Shown in pieces: positions 1 to 11,553 of a DNA stretch of 64,000 nucleotides (positions are counted from its first letter, which is position 1; each line of letters begins with the position of its first letter). This DNA comes from Chrysomallon squamiferum (lineage: Eukaryota; Mollusca; Gastropoda; Neomphalida; Peltospiridae): NCBI GenBank assembly GCA_012295275.1, contig CM022667.1, positions 5,244,208 to 5,308,207 of the forward strand, written 5' to 3'. Below the pieces are notes generated by a model, which searched no databases, was not told the origin of the DNA, and was given only the letters and a program-made list of their open reading frames with translations. The translations under genes were made by a program, and so were the position numbers.

Positions 1-51
1 TACGACATATCAGTTGTGATGGCCGTGCATTATTTGGACCATTTAAACAGT
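1..51 (-). CDS. Ig-like domain exon, partial (cut by window edge)
   Basis: Reading from base 51 leftwards after the acceptor tttag, the exon opens [G]AC TGT TTA and continues DCLNGPNNARPSQLICR to the window edge. This matches the start of the complete exon at 4654-4953 (DCFNGPNDPRESQLKCR), including both cysteines. The flanking sequence is also shared (see the duplication feature). Only the first 17 residues are visible. Confidence 0.65.
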
Positions 52-121
52 CTAAATATGTCATTGCTTTTTCTGAATAAAAAATGAAAAAAAAAAAATA
101 ATAATAAGAAAGAAAGAATGC

Positions 122-175
<54 letters not shown>

Positions 176-278
176 GTATGTATAGTTAGATAGATACATA
201 AATAGATGTCTAGATAGATATATAGATATACAGATAAATAGATAGATAGACGGGTAGATAAGAAATAGCCTAGATCAT

Positions 279-282
<4 letters not shown>

Positions 283-359
<77 letters not shown>

Positions 360-372
360 TGTGTGTGTGTGT
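283..372. repeat. (GA)n then (GT)n microsatellite
   Basis: About 75 bp of GA followed by 15 bp of GT; homologous in position to the (GA)n at 5056. Confidence 0.9.
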
Positions 373-654
373 GCTTTTGATATAACGTTGTACCTGTGAT
401 GAAATAATTTCAATCAGCTGTAACTGGCAGTATTCTTTGAAAAGTCGGAAAAACAAATCGGTTCAGGACCCTATTTTCTATTTAACATAACGTTTCCAGT
501 TTTACCAATTCACCGATAATAGGTACATTTGTCAATATATAGCCTCAAATAACGAAAGCATCAAGAACCAGAACAACTACAGGCAAAACAATAGCAACAT
601 TAGAGACAACAACAACAACAGCAACAACAACAGGAAAAATAAGAATACTGATAG

Positions 655-688
655 TAGTAGTAGTAATAATAATCATAATAATAATAAT

Positions 689-722
<34 letters not shown>
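655..722. repeat. (TAA)n microsatellite
   Basis: Imperfect TAA/CAT triplets; A+T-rich tetramers (AAAT)n follow at 1379-1562. Confidence 0.85.
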
Positions 723-723
<1 letters not shown>

Positions 724-1474
724 GAATTATAATTATGATGATAATAATAATATATAATAATAAATCAATAAATAAATCAATTAAATTAAAAAAAAAATAA
801 AGTGTTTGAAACAGAATAATAATTGAAAAGCGAATTATTCATATATGAAATATAGTTTGAAAAGAGAATCATATGTGTGTGTTCTAAGAATTACAAATAT
901 GCATCTAAAATATCTCATATTATCTTAAATCAGAAGTTGTTATGTGACCTTTCAGAACTAACTGTAATCTTTATAGCTCACAAGGAACCTCCGTCCGAAA
1001 AAACATAAATCAAAATCAACCTTTATAACTCTTATCAATTCCTTTAAACTATTGGGATGTGCAAGAATAAACACACAACCTGACTAAAATATAAATAAAT
1101 ATAAATAAAACTAAATAACTAAAAAAGGTTTGTGACTGACGTAACACAGGAACCACTGTTTTAGTACATTTTTGAATTAAAAACTAACAGGGGGAAATAT
1201 TACATTTTTCATTTTCTTACTGTACCGATATTGTCTAAGTTTTGTTTCTTACATTATTTCCGTTATCCTTCGAACGTACGGACAGAACATTTTGCTACAA
1301 ATTGTGAGATATCCAATATGTTTACAAATCACCTTGCTTAGCGAATTTCATTTTTTTGTCATACGTATGCAAAACAAATAAAATAATAATAATAATAAAA
1401 TAATAAACGATAAAAAAAAAATAAAAAAATAAATAAATAAAATAAAATAATAATAATAATAAAATAATAAACGA

Positions 1475-1505
<31 letters not shown>

Positions 1506-2023
1506 AAAATAAAAAATAAAATAAAATAAAATAAAATAAAATAAATAAAATAAAATAATATATTATTAAAGAATGACTTATATAAGTAAAATATTTGTAT
1601 TAATAAGTTTATGATTATTACTAGTAAACATTATCATGTAGGAGAAGAACTTCACACAGATATCCATCGACAGAAGTTTGTAATTTGAGATCACACTTAT
1701 TTGTAACTAGTATTACATAATTAGATTATAAAAGAAAAAACAATTAAAAGAGTCGAGCTTTGTTTTCTAAAAGCTACGTATCTGTCGACTTGCACTACAG
1801 GAACTCAAACGAATCTCTGGGTTGAAATATGCAAAATGAAGTAGAAGAGGAAGTGGATGGTGTATATCTGTATTTCTTAACTGCTAATTCTGCTGAAAAT
1901 ACTATTTCTGCCATCACTGTAGATACTGCCACTGCTAATACTATTACTACTATTAATAGTGATAAAATATTCTTCTTTGGTATTCAACTTTAAAGAATAC
2001 ACAGTCAATGAGAAACGTCTTAC

Positions 2024-2044
2024 CAGCAGGCAAGTTTTTCTGAC
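2024..2044 (-). CDS. 21-nt micro-exon, phase 1-1, GQKNLPA
   Basis: Minus strand: acceptor tctaaag, then [G]GT CAG AAA AAC TTG CCT GCT [G], then donor gtaaga. A homologous exon of identical length stands at 6253-6273, with DLKNLTA. The shared length and phase in two diverged copies argue that it is a real exon. The pyrimidine tract is mediocre. Confidence 0.55.
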
Positions 2045-2186
2045 CTTTAGAAGAGAAAAAGAATTCAAGGAAATTATATTAGTCATTTGTAATAAATTAT
2101 GTAAAGATGCAGCAAGGAAATGGAACCAAATATTTATTACAAGATATTGATTATATCATTATATAAGAGGGATTGATGTGCTTCAA

Positions 2187-2187
<1 letters not shown>

Positions 2188-2245
<58 letters not shown>

Positions 2246-2252
2246 CAACAAC

Positions 2253-2327
<75 letters not shown>

Positions 2328-2328
2328 C

Positions 2329-2363
<35 letters not shown>
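2188..2363. repeat. (TAA)n microsatellite abutting a splice donor
   Basis: About 175 bp of TAA with an AAC interruption near 2242. On the minus strand it is (TTA)n beginning within the donor region of the Ig-like exon at 2370. Confidence 0.9.
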
Positions 2364-2367
<4 letters not shown>

Positions 2368-2369
2368 GC

Positions 2370-2693
2370 CTCGAGACCTTTTAATACATGGAGTATCAGT
2401 GACATTATTAGGATATCCATCAGAACATATCCATTGGCCTTCGTCATCTTCCTTGTGGAACTTCTCTATACCGATAGTAATTTGTGTCGGTGAATCTATC
2501 CGAGCGCAGTATCCTGGCCTATTGCCCATGGTTCCACACATTGTTGTCAGGTAATTGCAAGTTATAACTTCTTCTTTAGTTGGATTTAATACTCTTATTC
2601 CAGTTCTTACAGTGCCCTTCATGTTACATGTTAATTTTGTAGGTAATCCTTCTTCGGCTTCATCCAAGCAGTCAGTATATGTTCTTGCCCTTC
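2370..2693 (-). CDS. Ig-like domain exon (324 nt, phase 1-1)
   Basis: Minus strand: branch-point-like actaac and acceptor cttcctttccag, then 108 codon-equivalents, then a GC donor (CGAG|gcaagt). It encodes GRARTYT followed by a domain starting DCLDEAEEG and containing KLTC, VITC, TMCG, GYCARID, DDEGQWICSDG and TPCIK. The seven cysteines match those of the exon at 4654-4953 one for one, and DEGxWxC is the Ig-fold F-strand motif (usually DxGxYxC). NVT near the end is a possible N-glycosylation sequon. It is probably an extracellular domain of a secreted or membrane protein. Oddities are the non-canonical GC donor and a (TAA/TTA)n tract starting six bases into the intron. Ligand and function are unknown. 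Confidence 0.75.
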
Positions 2694-2835
2694 CTGGAAA
2701 GGAAGTTAGTGAATAGTACAGATATTAAAGATAGGAAACTATTATAATAAAACATTTACTAAATCGTTAAAAATTGATTATGATTCAACAAGTGGAATGG
2801 AAACGATTTATTTCTATCTATCAATCTCTGTATGC

Positions 2836-2898
2836 ATTTATGTATGTATGTATGTATGTATGTATGTATGTATGTATGTATGTATGTATGTATGTATG
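2836..2898. repeat. (GTAT)n microsatellite
   Basis: About 15 tandem tetramers in the intron between the Ig-like exon and the 18-nt exon at 3098. Confidence 0.9.
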
Positions 2899-3097
2899 TG
2901 TGTTTATGTGAATTGAAAAAATCAAGGAAAGTAAAATTAATACTATTAAAAGAATAATCGTATATCGTAGGTAATTAAAGGAGATTATATAGACACAAAA
3001 TATGAAAGCAATATAAATAATTGTTTAAGGAAATATACAGAGTATTTATAGAGAATTAACAACTACTTTTCTCTCTGCTACAACTATTTGTACTTAC

Positions 3098-3115
3098 CTT
3101 GTAAAGGAATTATAG
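3098..3115 (-). CDS. 18-nt micro-exon, phase 1-1, AIIPLQ
   Basis: Acceptor ctctgaaggaag preceded by a long TTTCTTTTC tract, then [G]CT ATA ATT CCT TTA CAA [G], then donor gtaagtac. It resembles AILPA at 3710-3724. Using the AG four bases earlier would give 22 nt and break the frame, so the 18-nt form is preferred. Confidence 0.6.
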
Positions 3116-3709
3116 CTTCCTTCAGAGGCCGAGAAAAGAAAGAAAAACAAATCGATTTTGTTAGTACTCAGAAAACACTATAAATTATTTTACAATTTGA
3201 GTGAGAAACGAAATAACGTCATTAAAAATTGAGAAAAAAGACAGTGTAATATGGTGATAAATATATATATGAACGTCTGGTGTTTAGAATCATATCGTGA
3301 TGTGTTGGGTCAACAATATCTGAACTTCTTGTGTACACACCCATTTAGCTTTTGTTTTATACATAAATTCAATGCAATCATGTGGTAAATATTTGTACAT
3401 CGCCACCCACACGCTTGGGAGACAATTCGGACCAATAATTCAGACGAACTCGACGCAGGAACCGGAGTCACAATAGAAAAACACTGGGAATTTGAGTGAT
3501 CTACAAAATTCTCATTCCACAAAAATGGGAGAGATAACTGCACGTCGTGATGTCTATAGATGAGTCACTACTTGTTTATGCGTGTGCGTCTGTGTGTTTC
3601 TATATGTAAGAAATAATGTTTAATAGCAATAAAAAAAATAATAATAATAATAATAATAATAATAACCATAATAATAATAATAAAAATAATCTAATTCAAA
3701 ATTTCTTAC

Positions 3710-3724
3710 CTGCAGGTAGTATAG
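3710..3724 (-). CDS. 15-nt micro-exon, phase 1-1, AILPA
   Basis: Acceptor atgcattatag, then [G]CT ATA CTA CCT GCA [G], then donor gtaagaaat. The pyrimidine tract is modest. It is similar in sequence to the 18-nt exon at 3098 (CTATAATTCC versus CTATACTACC), which suggests a duplicated aliphatic-proline linker. Confidence 0.55.
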
Positions 3725-3807
3725 CTATAATGCATAAATGGAAAATAAGGTTCTTTATTCAGTCTCTTGTATCGAATTCACTAATTATCTACCAGACAAT
3801 TAATACA

Positions 3808-3808
3808 A

Positions 3809-3870
<62 letters not shown>

Positions 3871-3903
3871 TAATAATAACAATAATAATAATAATAATAA
3901 TAA
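3808..3903. repeat. (TAA)n microsatellite
   Basis: Nearly pure TAA for about 95 bp; a shorter tract is at 3629-3681. Confidence 0.9.
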
Positions 3904-4258
3904 AATTTTGAAAATCTACAAGTATAGATACTAATAAAATAAATTAAAAACTAAAGAAACTAAAACGAAAGTAAATGAAGAGTAAATTATAAGAAGCTGT
4001 TTAGATAATACATAAAGATTAAGTGATTATCAAAAATGAATCGATTATATCTAATTGACTAATTATGTAGTAGACAGCCAGTAAAAAATAAAAAGAGAAA
4101 AAGGAAAACAAGAGAAAACAAAGAAGAAATCATAGGTATAAATAATAATAATAAATAAATTAGAATAAAACGAAGGTATATAAAACAAAAAATATAAGAA
4201 GCTGTTTAGATAATGATGATATATTTAATGATCTGATAATTGGTCTATGAAGAGTTAC

Positions 4259-4270
4259 CTTTCTGAGTTG
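4259..4270 (-). CDS. 12-nt micro-exon, phase 1-1, ATQK
   Basis: Acceptor cttcgttacag, then [G]CA ACT CAG AAA [G], then donor gtaact. At 12 nt this is the shortest exon I am willing to call. Support is splice consensus and phase only. Confidence 0.45.
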
Positions 4271-4653
4271 CTGTAACGAAGACGCTGATAAATTCCTGTC
4301 ACTTAACCGCGTGAGATTGTAATTAGGATAATTAGGATAGAAACATAATCAGATATAGAGTCTTCACATATTCAAAATTCAATAATTCATCAAATTTCCT
4401 GAAACGTATTTTATTTTTATTTTTATAAAGTAATAGTATTTAAACATGCCTTAGATTACAATGGATTCTACATAAGATAAAGTAAACAATTTCACAGTTA
4501 ATCTACATACAGCAGAATAGAAATAGCTGTGTCGGAAAGTTTCTAACGAAGTTTTGCTGTAACATTTCAAAATACCAGCCCTACAGAAAAATTATGATTT
4601 CATGAGTAGTTTATTTTTTTAGAAGTGGACATTAAAGTTTTAATTGTACTTAC

Positions 4654-4953
4654 GTTGACTAATTTTGTTACAGGTAGTTTCACCAATACCAGGAGGTGGT
4701 CCGTCAGTGCAGGTCCACTTTCCTTCATCGACATTTTTTCTGAAGTTTTGTACCATAATAGTTATTTCTGAGGCTGAATCTACTATAACACAATATTCTA
4801 CTTTTTTAAGAACGACAGTACAGACTGTATTAGGAGTACAAGATATAACTAACTGACCATCTGGTCTACGAACTTGTATTCCGTACTTTACAGTGCCGCT
4901 GATGCGACACTTCAGTTGTGATTCCCGTGGATCATTTGGACCATTGAAACAGT
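4654..4953 (-). CDS. Ig-like domain exon (300 nt, phase 1-1)
   Basis: Acceptor aatctag, then exactly 100 codon-equivalents, then donor CAAC|gtaagt. It starts DCFNGPNDPRESQLKCRIS and contains VISCTPNTVC, EYCVIVDS, DEGKWTCTDGPP and TTCNKISQ. It shares cysteine spacing and the DEGxWxC motif with the exon at 2370-2693 and the partial exon at 1-51, at clearly diverged sequence. It is interpreted as one whole Ig-like domain carried by a single symmetric exon, typical of extracellular multidomain proteins. No transmembrane segment is linked to it within the exon. Confidence 0.78.
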
Positions 4954-5052
4954 CTAGATTCGTCATTGCTTTTTCTTAAAAAAAATAAAAAAAATAAAAA
5001 AAATAAAATAAAAAATGACTAAAGATGAATATATAGAGATTAAATGTCCCAG

Positions 5053-5227
<175 letters not shown>

Positions 5228-5469
5228 CATATCACTGTGCATCTGGGATAAATAATTTCAATTAACCGGGAAAAAAGCCAAACAACAGCAACAACAACAA
5301 CAACAACAAAAAATGATGACACTGGCCATTTTCTTTCTAACATACATTTTCAGTTTTATCAATTGACTAATAATTTTCATTATATATCCTCTAATAACGA
5401 AAATAGCATGAACAACAACAACTGAAGCCAACAACAGCAATAACCACAGTATCAACAACTACAATAACG

Positions 5470-5524
<55 letters not shown>
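5470..5524. repeat. (TAA)n microsatellite
   Basis: Pure triplets, counterpart of 655-722 in the duplication. Confidence 0.9.
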
Positions 5525-5525
<1 letters not shown>

Positions 5526-6151
5526 TTAAAGAAAGAAACGTAAAGCTTCCAAACATAAAACATAATAATTTAGTGATAAGCGAGTTATTCATATACATGA
5601 ATTATCATTTGAAAATGCCACCATATATATACATTTGTAGCGATGTTGTCTAAGTTTTGGGTATTGCTTCATTATTTTTCTCATCCTTCGAACGGAGGGA
5701 AAGACGATTTTAGTGGTATAAAATGTCAATTATGATACAAAAAAAAAAAAATATAGAAAATCAAATATATGAGTAATGAATCACTCATGTGAGCAAAATA
5801 TGTTTATTAATACGTTTTGTTGAATTATACACGACGAACATGATTATTAATAGTAAACATTAACATCAAGGCGATAGTCTCCACACAGACACCCATCGAC
5901 AGTAGCTTGTAATTAGAGAGTACACTCATTTATACAAGTATTACATAATATGATAATAAAAGGTAAAATAATCAAACCGTATTTTCTAAAAGGTATAGAG
6001 CTTTCGACTTAGACCGTAGCCACTGAAGCTAATCTCCGAGTCGAAATATGCAAAATGAGTGGATGGAAGAACTAGACAGTGTATACCTCAATTTCTCAAC
6101 TGCTAATTCTGCTGAAAATAGTATTTCTGCCGCCACTGATGCTATTGATGA

Positions 6152-6183
<32 letters not shown>

Positions 6184-6252
6184 TTATTAATAGTGATAAA
6201 ATGTTCCTCTTTCATATACAAACGAATATAATACAATTAAAAAACTTCTTAC

Positions 6253-6273
6253 CAGCAGTCAAATTTTTCAAAT
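6253..6273 (-). CDS. 21-nt micro-exon, phase 1-1, DLKNLTA
   Basis: Acceptor ttgtaaag, then [G]AT TTG AAA AAT TTG ACT GCT [G], then donor gtaagaag. It is the homologue of the 21-nt exon at 2024-2044, within the segmental duplication. Length and phase are conserved while several codons differ (QKNLP versus LKNLT). Confidence 0.55.
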
Positions 6274-6461
6274 CTTTACAAGAAAAAAAAAAAAAAAAAT
6301 AAAATAAAATAAAATTAATAAAATTAAATAAATAAATAAATTAAGGTTATTATTTTAGTCATTTGTAATAAATTATATAAAGATGTAGCAAGGAAATGGA
6401 ACCAAATATTTATAACAATGTGTGCATTATATCATTATTTGAGAGTGATTGCTATGATTTA

Positions 6462-6498
<37 letters not shown>

Positions 6499-7418
6499 AA
6501 TAATAATAATAATTATTATTTATATTATTGATAATATAATATAATATAATATAATATAATTTAACATAAGATAACGTAACATTACGTAATATTAAATAAA
6601 ACGTACACGGTGCCCACTAACATACTGTTGATATGTTAGAAAACAGTATTTACACACTCACATGATATGATTAGAATCTCTAGAATTGTAAGGAAGCGAA
6701 TGTTTTCCATAATATGATTTCAAGCTATTATCTGAAAAAAAAAAAAAAAAAATAAATAAAAAAACTTTTTAAGACGATTGTACTTTTGTTTTCAGTTTCG
6801 ATTCGCTTTCATACAGAATGTTTAAGTACCTATTTTGCGATGTATCAAAAAAAATAAAAAAATGAACAAAATATAAATGAAAAAAAAAAATCTATGTATC
6901 TATCTGTATCTATCTATCTATCTAAAACAAAATATGGTCATAGGAGATAATGTGTTCAGTAGACGAATATATCTATTTCTGATATAGTTATTTTTAATAC
7001 ATGCAAAGGCAAACATACACACAGAGACACAACATACACAATTTTATATTTATTGATTTATATAATTTTTTTTTTTTTTTTTTTACAAAGTTGAATATAA
7101 TTATTGTTATTACTGTCCTTGCAAATGTTTATAATTATATATATTAAAAGATGTCACTTTATACAACTACATATAATCAATCGGAATCCTGGGTGAAAAG
7201 TTACACAACTTTTATTGAGCCGATAAGCGCAAAGTCCTGGCGTTGATTTCCATTTTAAAACTGTGACTTCAACTATTGTAAAATATCGGTCAAAGTACGT
7301 ATCGTTAAAACTGCTCTATTCGAAAGATAATTATTCATTTATCATAAATTTAAATAATAAAAATAAAAAGTCTTCATGCATTTATAATTATCAAATAATC
7401 ATTTTATTAACAGTCAAT
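6274..7418. other. AT-rich intergenic or intronic DNA
   Basis: Contains (TAA)n at 6463-6494, an ATAAT run near 6530-6560, poly-A and poly-T tracts and a short (TCTA)n at 6900. No exon candidate with matching phase found. Confidence 0.6.
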
Positions 7419-7500
7419 AAGGTGGCCGCAGGGCGGAATTGTCACGTCTGCCAAAAAAGTTATTGCAACTCAAATGTATTAAACATCAAGTTCACTCTAT
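7419..7500 (+). mobile_element. Possible tRNA-derived SINE head fragment
   Basis: aaggtggccgcagggcgg followed by aattgtcacgtctgcc resembles, from memory, the 5' head of cephalopod OR-type SINEs (aaggcggcgagctggcagaa...). Identity is imperfect and no tail is visible. Confidence 0.25.
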
Positions 7501-7989
7501 ACATTTTTAGGTTAGTTAGATTCGATATTTACGACTAATCGTCAAACAACACATATGCATACACAGAAAGTTACTGGGTCCAGTAAATCAAATATAAATA
7601 TCCAGAATAGTCAGATATTCAGTAACGTTCACAATCGTCCATTTCTTCTATCTGTGATGTAAAGTTTTGACATAATGAAAATGCCGACTGAGTGATTTTA
7701 TGAGAAAAGATGAACATACCCAGTAAAGTATGGATGAATTTTTTTCCCCTTCTATTTCTTTTCCTAACAGTTTTCTTCACTTTGTTTTGATGTGTATGTG
7801 GCGAAATGATGAATGTACAGTACATTACAGGCACCTCCGATCAGACGCTACACTATGCTAATTGACTACCTCACAGATTTGTGTGTTAATGGTGATGACG
7901 TCATTTCCTTTTAAAGATCAATATTAAAAACCGATGTATCAGAATACAACCGAAACAATATAGACGGACGTTATTTTCACTTTCATTTA

Positions 7990-8190
7990 TATATATAATG
8001 AAAACAAAATAAAACAATATGTTTGAATAGCAGAAGTGCTCTGTATATGTATATAGAAATATACTTTCTTCCCACTATATGTGCATGCATTCTCTTTCAG
8101 TATTGTAAGACTGAATTGAAATGCATGCTCATATAGTGGCAAGAAAATGCTATTCAAACATATTGTTTTATTTTGTTTTCATTATATATA
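7990..8190. mobile_element. Palindromic MITE, 201 bp, 43-bp inverted ends
   Basis: Bases 7990-8032 and 8148-8190 are perfect reverse complements (43 bp). Inside, a second inverted pair (ccactatatg... / ...atatagtgg) extends the hairpin. No coding capacity, so a non-autonomous foldback element. Confidence 0.75.
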
Positions 8191-8210
8191 TAATGAAAAC
8201 AAAATATATA

Positions 8211-8356
8211 TATAATGATGACAAAATAAAACAATATGTTTGAATAGCAGGAGTGCTCTGTGTATGTATGTAGAAATATGCCACTATATGTGCATGCATT
8301 CTCTTTCATTATTGTGAGACTGAATTGAAATTCATGCATATATAGTGGCAAGAAAA
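8211..8356. mobile_element. Partial second MITE copy
   Basis: Repeats the left arm and core of the element at 7990 in direct orientation (caaaataaaacaatatgttt, ccactatatg, atatagtgg) but lacks the right arm. A few substitutions separate the two. Confidence 0.7.
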
Positions 8357-8989
8357 ATTGTTCTTCTTCTTCTTTTAATCCTTTAATACTGTGTAGAGTC
8401 CTCTACATTTTAAAATAATAAAATAAAATATGAGAAGACATAACGGTTAAAATTGGGGTAGAGATAACTGAGTAGATTTTACATATGAGCAAAACATGGC
8501 ATGGAGTTATAGACTATAATAATATAGAGTAATCGCCCACAGAAACTGATATGAAGTCAACATCTTTGAGCTCTGTTCAGATATGAAGATCGTCACATCG
8601 GTATTGTCAGCATTCAGCTTCAGCATGTTACAGTGAGAACAGCAGAACATGCACTTTGGTGTTGTTACCGCTTAAAACAGTGTCTTCCGAAAAGACAGAC
8701 GTCCCATAACGCAGACGTATGAAAACAACACAAGACACGGTTGAGCGATTACTAATGATCTGCCGTGTACCTTGAATAATACATGTAGTTAATAATGGAA
8801 TAGTCTGAAACAACTAAATACAGAACACAGAACAAAATTATAAAAATTAGATTTATTTAAAGATTTTAACGCGTCCATTTGACGCCTTCTTATCCTAATT
8901 TTAAAAGATGTCCAACGGCATCCATGAACTGAATGGGTGTTTTCTGGCCAAGGGTTAGCTGTGCCGTCAGTCTCACGAGTCTGTTTTCT
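8357..8989. other. Unannotated unique-looking DNA
   Basis: Less repetitive and less AT-rich than the surroundings. Short open frames on both strands show no recognisable protein. The right end may be the 3' flank of the transposase relic. Confidence 0.4.
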
Positions 8990-9925
8990 TCTGTTTATAA
9001 AGTCTCTTTCTTAGTGGTCGGATAGATCCAATGTTGTTTACTTGTCTCAATTTAACACGTTCTGATGTTTCTATTCCTTTCATCAATTCAACAAACTTGT
9101 ATGTATTTGGATGGCGAAGTGGAATTGACCAGTTCATTCTGGAATGAAAACCCTCCAGATTATTGGTTGTACCTGGGCCGGTGGTCAGATGATGGTTTCA
9201 CAAAATCCAAGGAAATCTTTAATTGGAGGAAAAGATGATTGTAGTACATGATTGTTGTACATGATTATAGTACACGATTCTTCAACAGACTGAACACTCT
9301 ACTGTATGCTATTCTCTGTTTGTTGAGAAGAAGAGCAGACACACAGGGATACTTAGTGGCTCCGTCCACAGCATGGATGATATGTAATTGTTTCCACAAT
9401 GCTGGACAAGAAGATAAAGTTCTGTCCATAAAAATGGATTCTGAAGCCTGTAGAGCTACGATTTGTTCGTCTGTCGAAAAAACAAGAATGTTATCTTCAT
9501 TTCCATGCTAATTAAAATTTATCATCTTCCGTCATTTGTCTTTATCCATGGTTCTTCCATGATGACTTCGGCTCTAGTCTGTGGTAGGGCAGGAATGAGA
9601 AGTCGTCTCTCTCTATACAGTGCACTGCTCATAATGGGAAAGGAAGGCAAATGAGGAACAATTTCTGATGCTTGCTTTGCAACCTCATCATTGTATATTT
9701 TCTGCACTGGTGTCGTTTCTTCTCTTACTCGATTCCGTAGTGTGCTAACAAACCGAGCAACATTCCAGTCATTTGGAAGATGGACGTGTTCTGAATAAAA
9801 TCGCCGACAGTGGTGCACTTCCCGGTACACGTTTCTACCACGCATCTCCAGTGAAAGCTTTCCCCTCTGGTGCGATTCGTTACAAATAGAATTCTTTCCA
9901 GTATTATATGTGGTCTACCTTTTTG
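8990..9925 (-). pseudogene. MULE-type transposase pseudogene with FLYWCH-like start
   Basis: Read right to left across at least three frames. A FLYWCH-like stretch lies near 9925-9780 (FHWRC, a C-rich middle, then HVHLPNDWNVARF). A linker follows with LRNRVREETTPVQKIY and ALPQTRAEVIMEEPW. Next comes a MULE transposase core (ILVFSTDEQ, IFMDRTLSSCP, LHIIHAVDGATKYPCVSALL) near 9500-9270, and a C-terminal part (NNLEGFHSRMN, HPNTYKFVELMKG) near 9175-9060. FMD-G and the PC-ALL strand are typical of MULE-domain proteins often fused to FLYWCH fingers in animals. Frameshifts and a stop after FRLLKNRVL-like sequence break it, so no functional enzyme is expected. Terminal inverted repeats were not found. 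Confidence 0.7.
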
Positions 9926-10532
9926 TGACTGACCACATTATACCCTTGTAAGATCGGCCATGATCTGAATCAGTTTTAGTAAGTGCATGTAGTTAATGTA
10001 GAAGAACTGTTATAATGTTGTGTCTGTGATTAGCTATGATTTAAATCCACGATCAATCAGAGACATAATATCATTGATATATAAACAATTTTTACCTGAA
10101 GTGAAATGTTGCAGTGGAGAAGCCCATGAGCTAAACTCCCAAAACACAGTATCTTTACATTTATTAATTTTGTTTAGTAGATTACAATTACGTTCTCCTA
10201 GTTGTTAGTGTGGAACTGGTAGATATAACCACAACAACAGGCGGTAGCTTGCTGAACAGACAGGTGCAGTACCACTAAAGCAGTCAGAGGTGTACAGGAT
10301 GCATTACAAAGAGTTTTGTCTATCAAATGGCATGTCTGCATTATGTCTGTCTCTTGGCACCAGATACCAGACGTCACACGCACATCACGTGACACTGCCG
10401 ATTAATATGAAATTCCTCGTAAACAGTTATCCAGGCATATTCAGACTGATATCCGTTTAGTAAACAAAGAATAATGTTTGCGTTTTTAGTTTGGCATTTA
10501 TTGAATTATATAATTTTGTTTCGATTCCATAT

Positions 10533-10567
<35 letters not shown>

Positions 10568-11068
10568 CTTATATAAATATATGATTATAATTCAAGTTTG
10601 GTTGAGCAATGCAAAAATTCCCTTTGTTTCTTTCTTTTTCACTTATTTTTATCTTTTCACTTTATTCTTTCTTCTTATATATATATATTTTATTTTTTTT
10701 CAACTTTAATTGTTGTTTTTTGTTGATTTTTATTTGTTCCTTTTCCTTATTTTTTTAAATTATGCATGATTTAAAATTATATTTCCACCATGATTTCATT
10801 ATTGCAACTATTGCAGTATTATATTCAAATTAAGATCATAATTTAGCATCATGTGAAGAATGCTGAGTTTTCTACTTTCTTATTTATTGCCTTACTACAT
10901 TTAGATTATGAATTTATGACGACATTTCAACTGTGTATATTTTTCACAGTTTTCAGCTTATCGGAAATTCAGAATTTAATTTATTGAACATAAAGATTGT
11001 CTCAGATTGGACAGAAACAAGTTTGTTTTTCAACTACTTCAATTATAATCAAATATAATAGACTTTAA
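9926..11068. other. Intergenic DNA with (TTTA)n
   Basis: A (TTTA)n run lies at 10530-10567. A cysteine-rich open frame at 10198-10395 (minus) has no recognised domain or good splice context. The rest is AT-rich and featureless. Confidence 0.5.
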
Positions 11069-11069
11069 T

Positions 11070-11119
<50 letters not shown>
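11070..11119. repeat. (CTA)n microsatellite
   Basis: Pure CTA triplets followed by TTA/ATC variants, 430 bp past the stop of the terminal exon. Confidence 0.9.
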
Positions 11120-11120
<1 letters not shown>

Positions 11121-11553
11121 TTATTACTATCATCATCATCGGACACCTGAGCTTGGTTCTAAGATTGTGGCTACTAGAATAAAATGAAAAATGACGAAAA
11201 TGTTTGGGTTTTTTTCGTTTTTTTTTTTAACACTTTATTACTAAAAAACAACCTTATAACAAAGAGGTATTTATATTTTTAAAGTATTAACAAGAACTGA
11301 AATGTAATTACCAAACAAGTAGTATGACTTAGTATCTTGAAGGACATTTTATACTATCATAAAAATTATCACAAATACAGAAACATAAACACAAAAACTA
11401 GACAAACAAATTCAAACATAATAATGAGACACACACGCATACAGACTTTGACAGAAACACTCGGACACATAAAGCAATGAAAATATATATATATATATTA
11501 AAGTTAAACTGTAATTGAAATTAACCACAAATCAAATAAGTGTTTCTGTTCTG

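Larger units (their letters stand above)
1..2165. repeat. Segmental duplication, left copy
   Basis: Aligns with about 4903-6455: Ig-like exon start, A-rich tract, (GA)n, (AAC)n, (TAA)n, a shared 'caaaatga...gctaattctgctgaaaata' stretch and the 21-nt exon occur in the same order. Divergence is substantial, with microsatellites differing most. Confidence 0.7.

Noticed and set aside
7418-7457. Minus-strand terminal exon reading DVTIPPCGHLIDC then stop
   Set aside because: The acceptor is good, but the sequence overlaps the possible SINE head and stands alone; no supporting neighbour exon.
7619-7834. 71-codon minus frame with KVKKTVRKRNRRGKK
   Set aside because: No recognised domain, repeat-poor but without convincing splice sites or start; cannot be told from chance.
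10198-10395. Cysteine-rich 65-codon minus frame
   Set aside because: Cysteine pattern matches no family I know, and flanking splice sites are poor.
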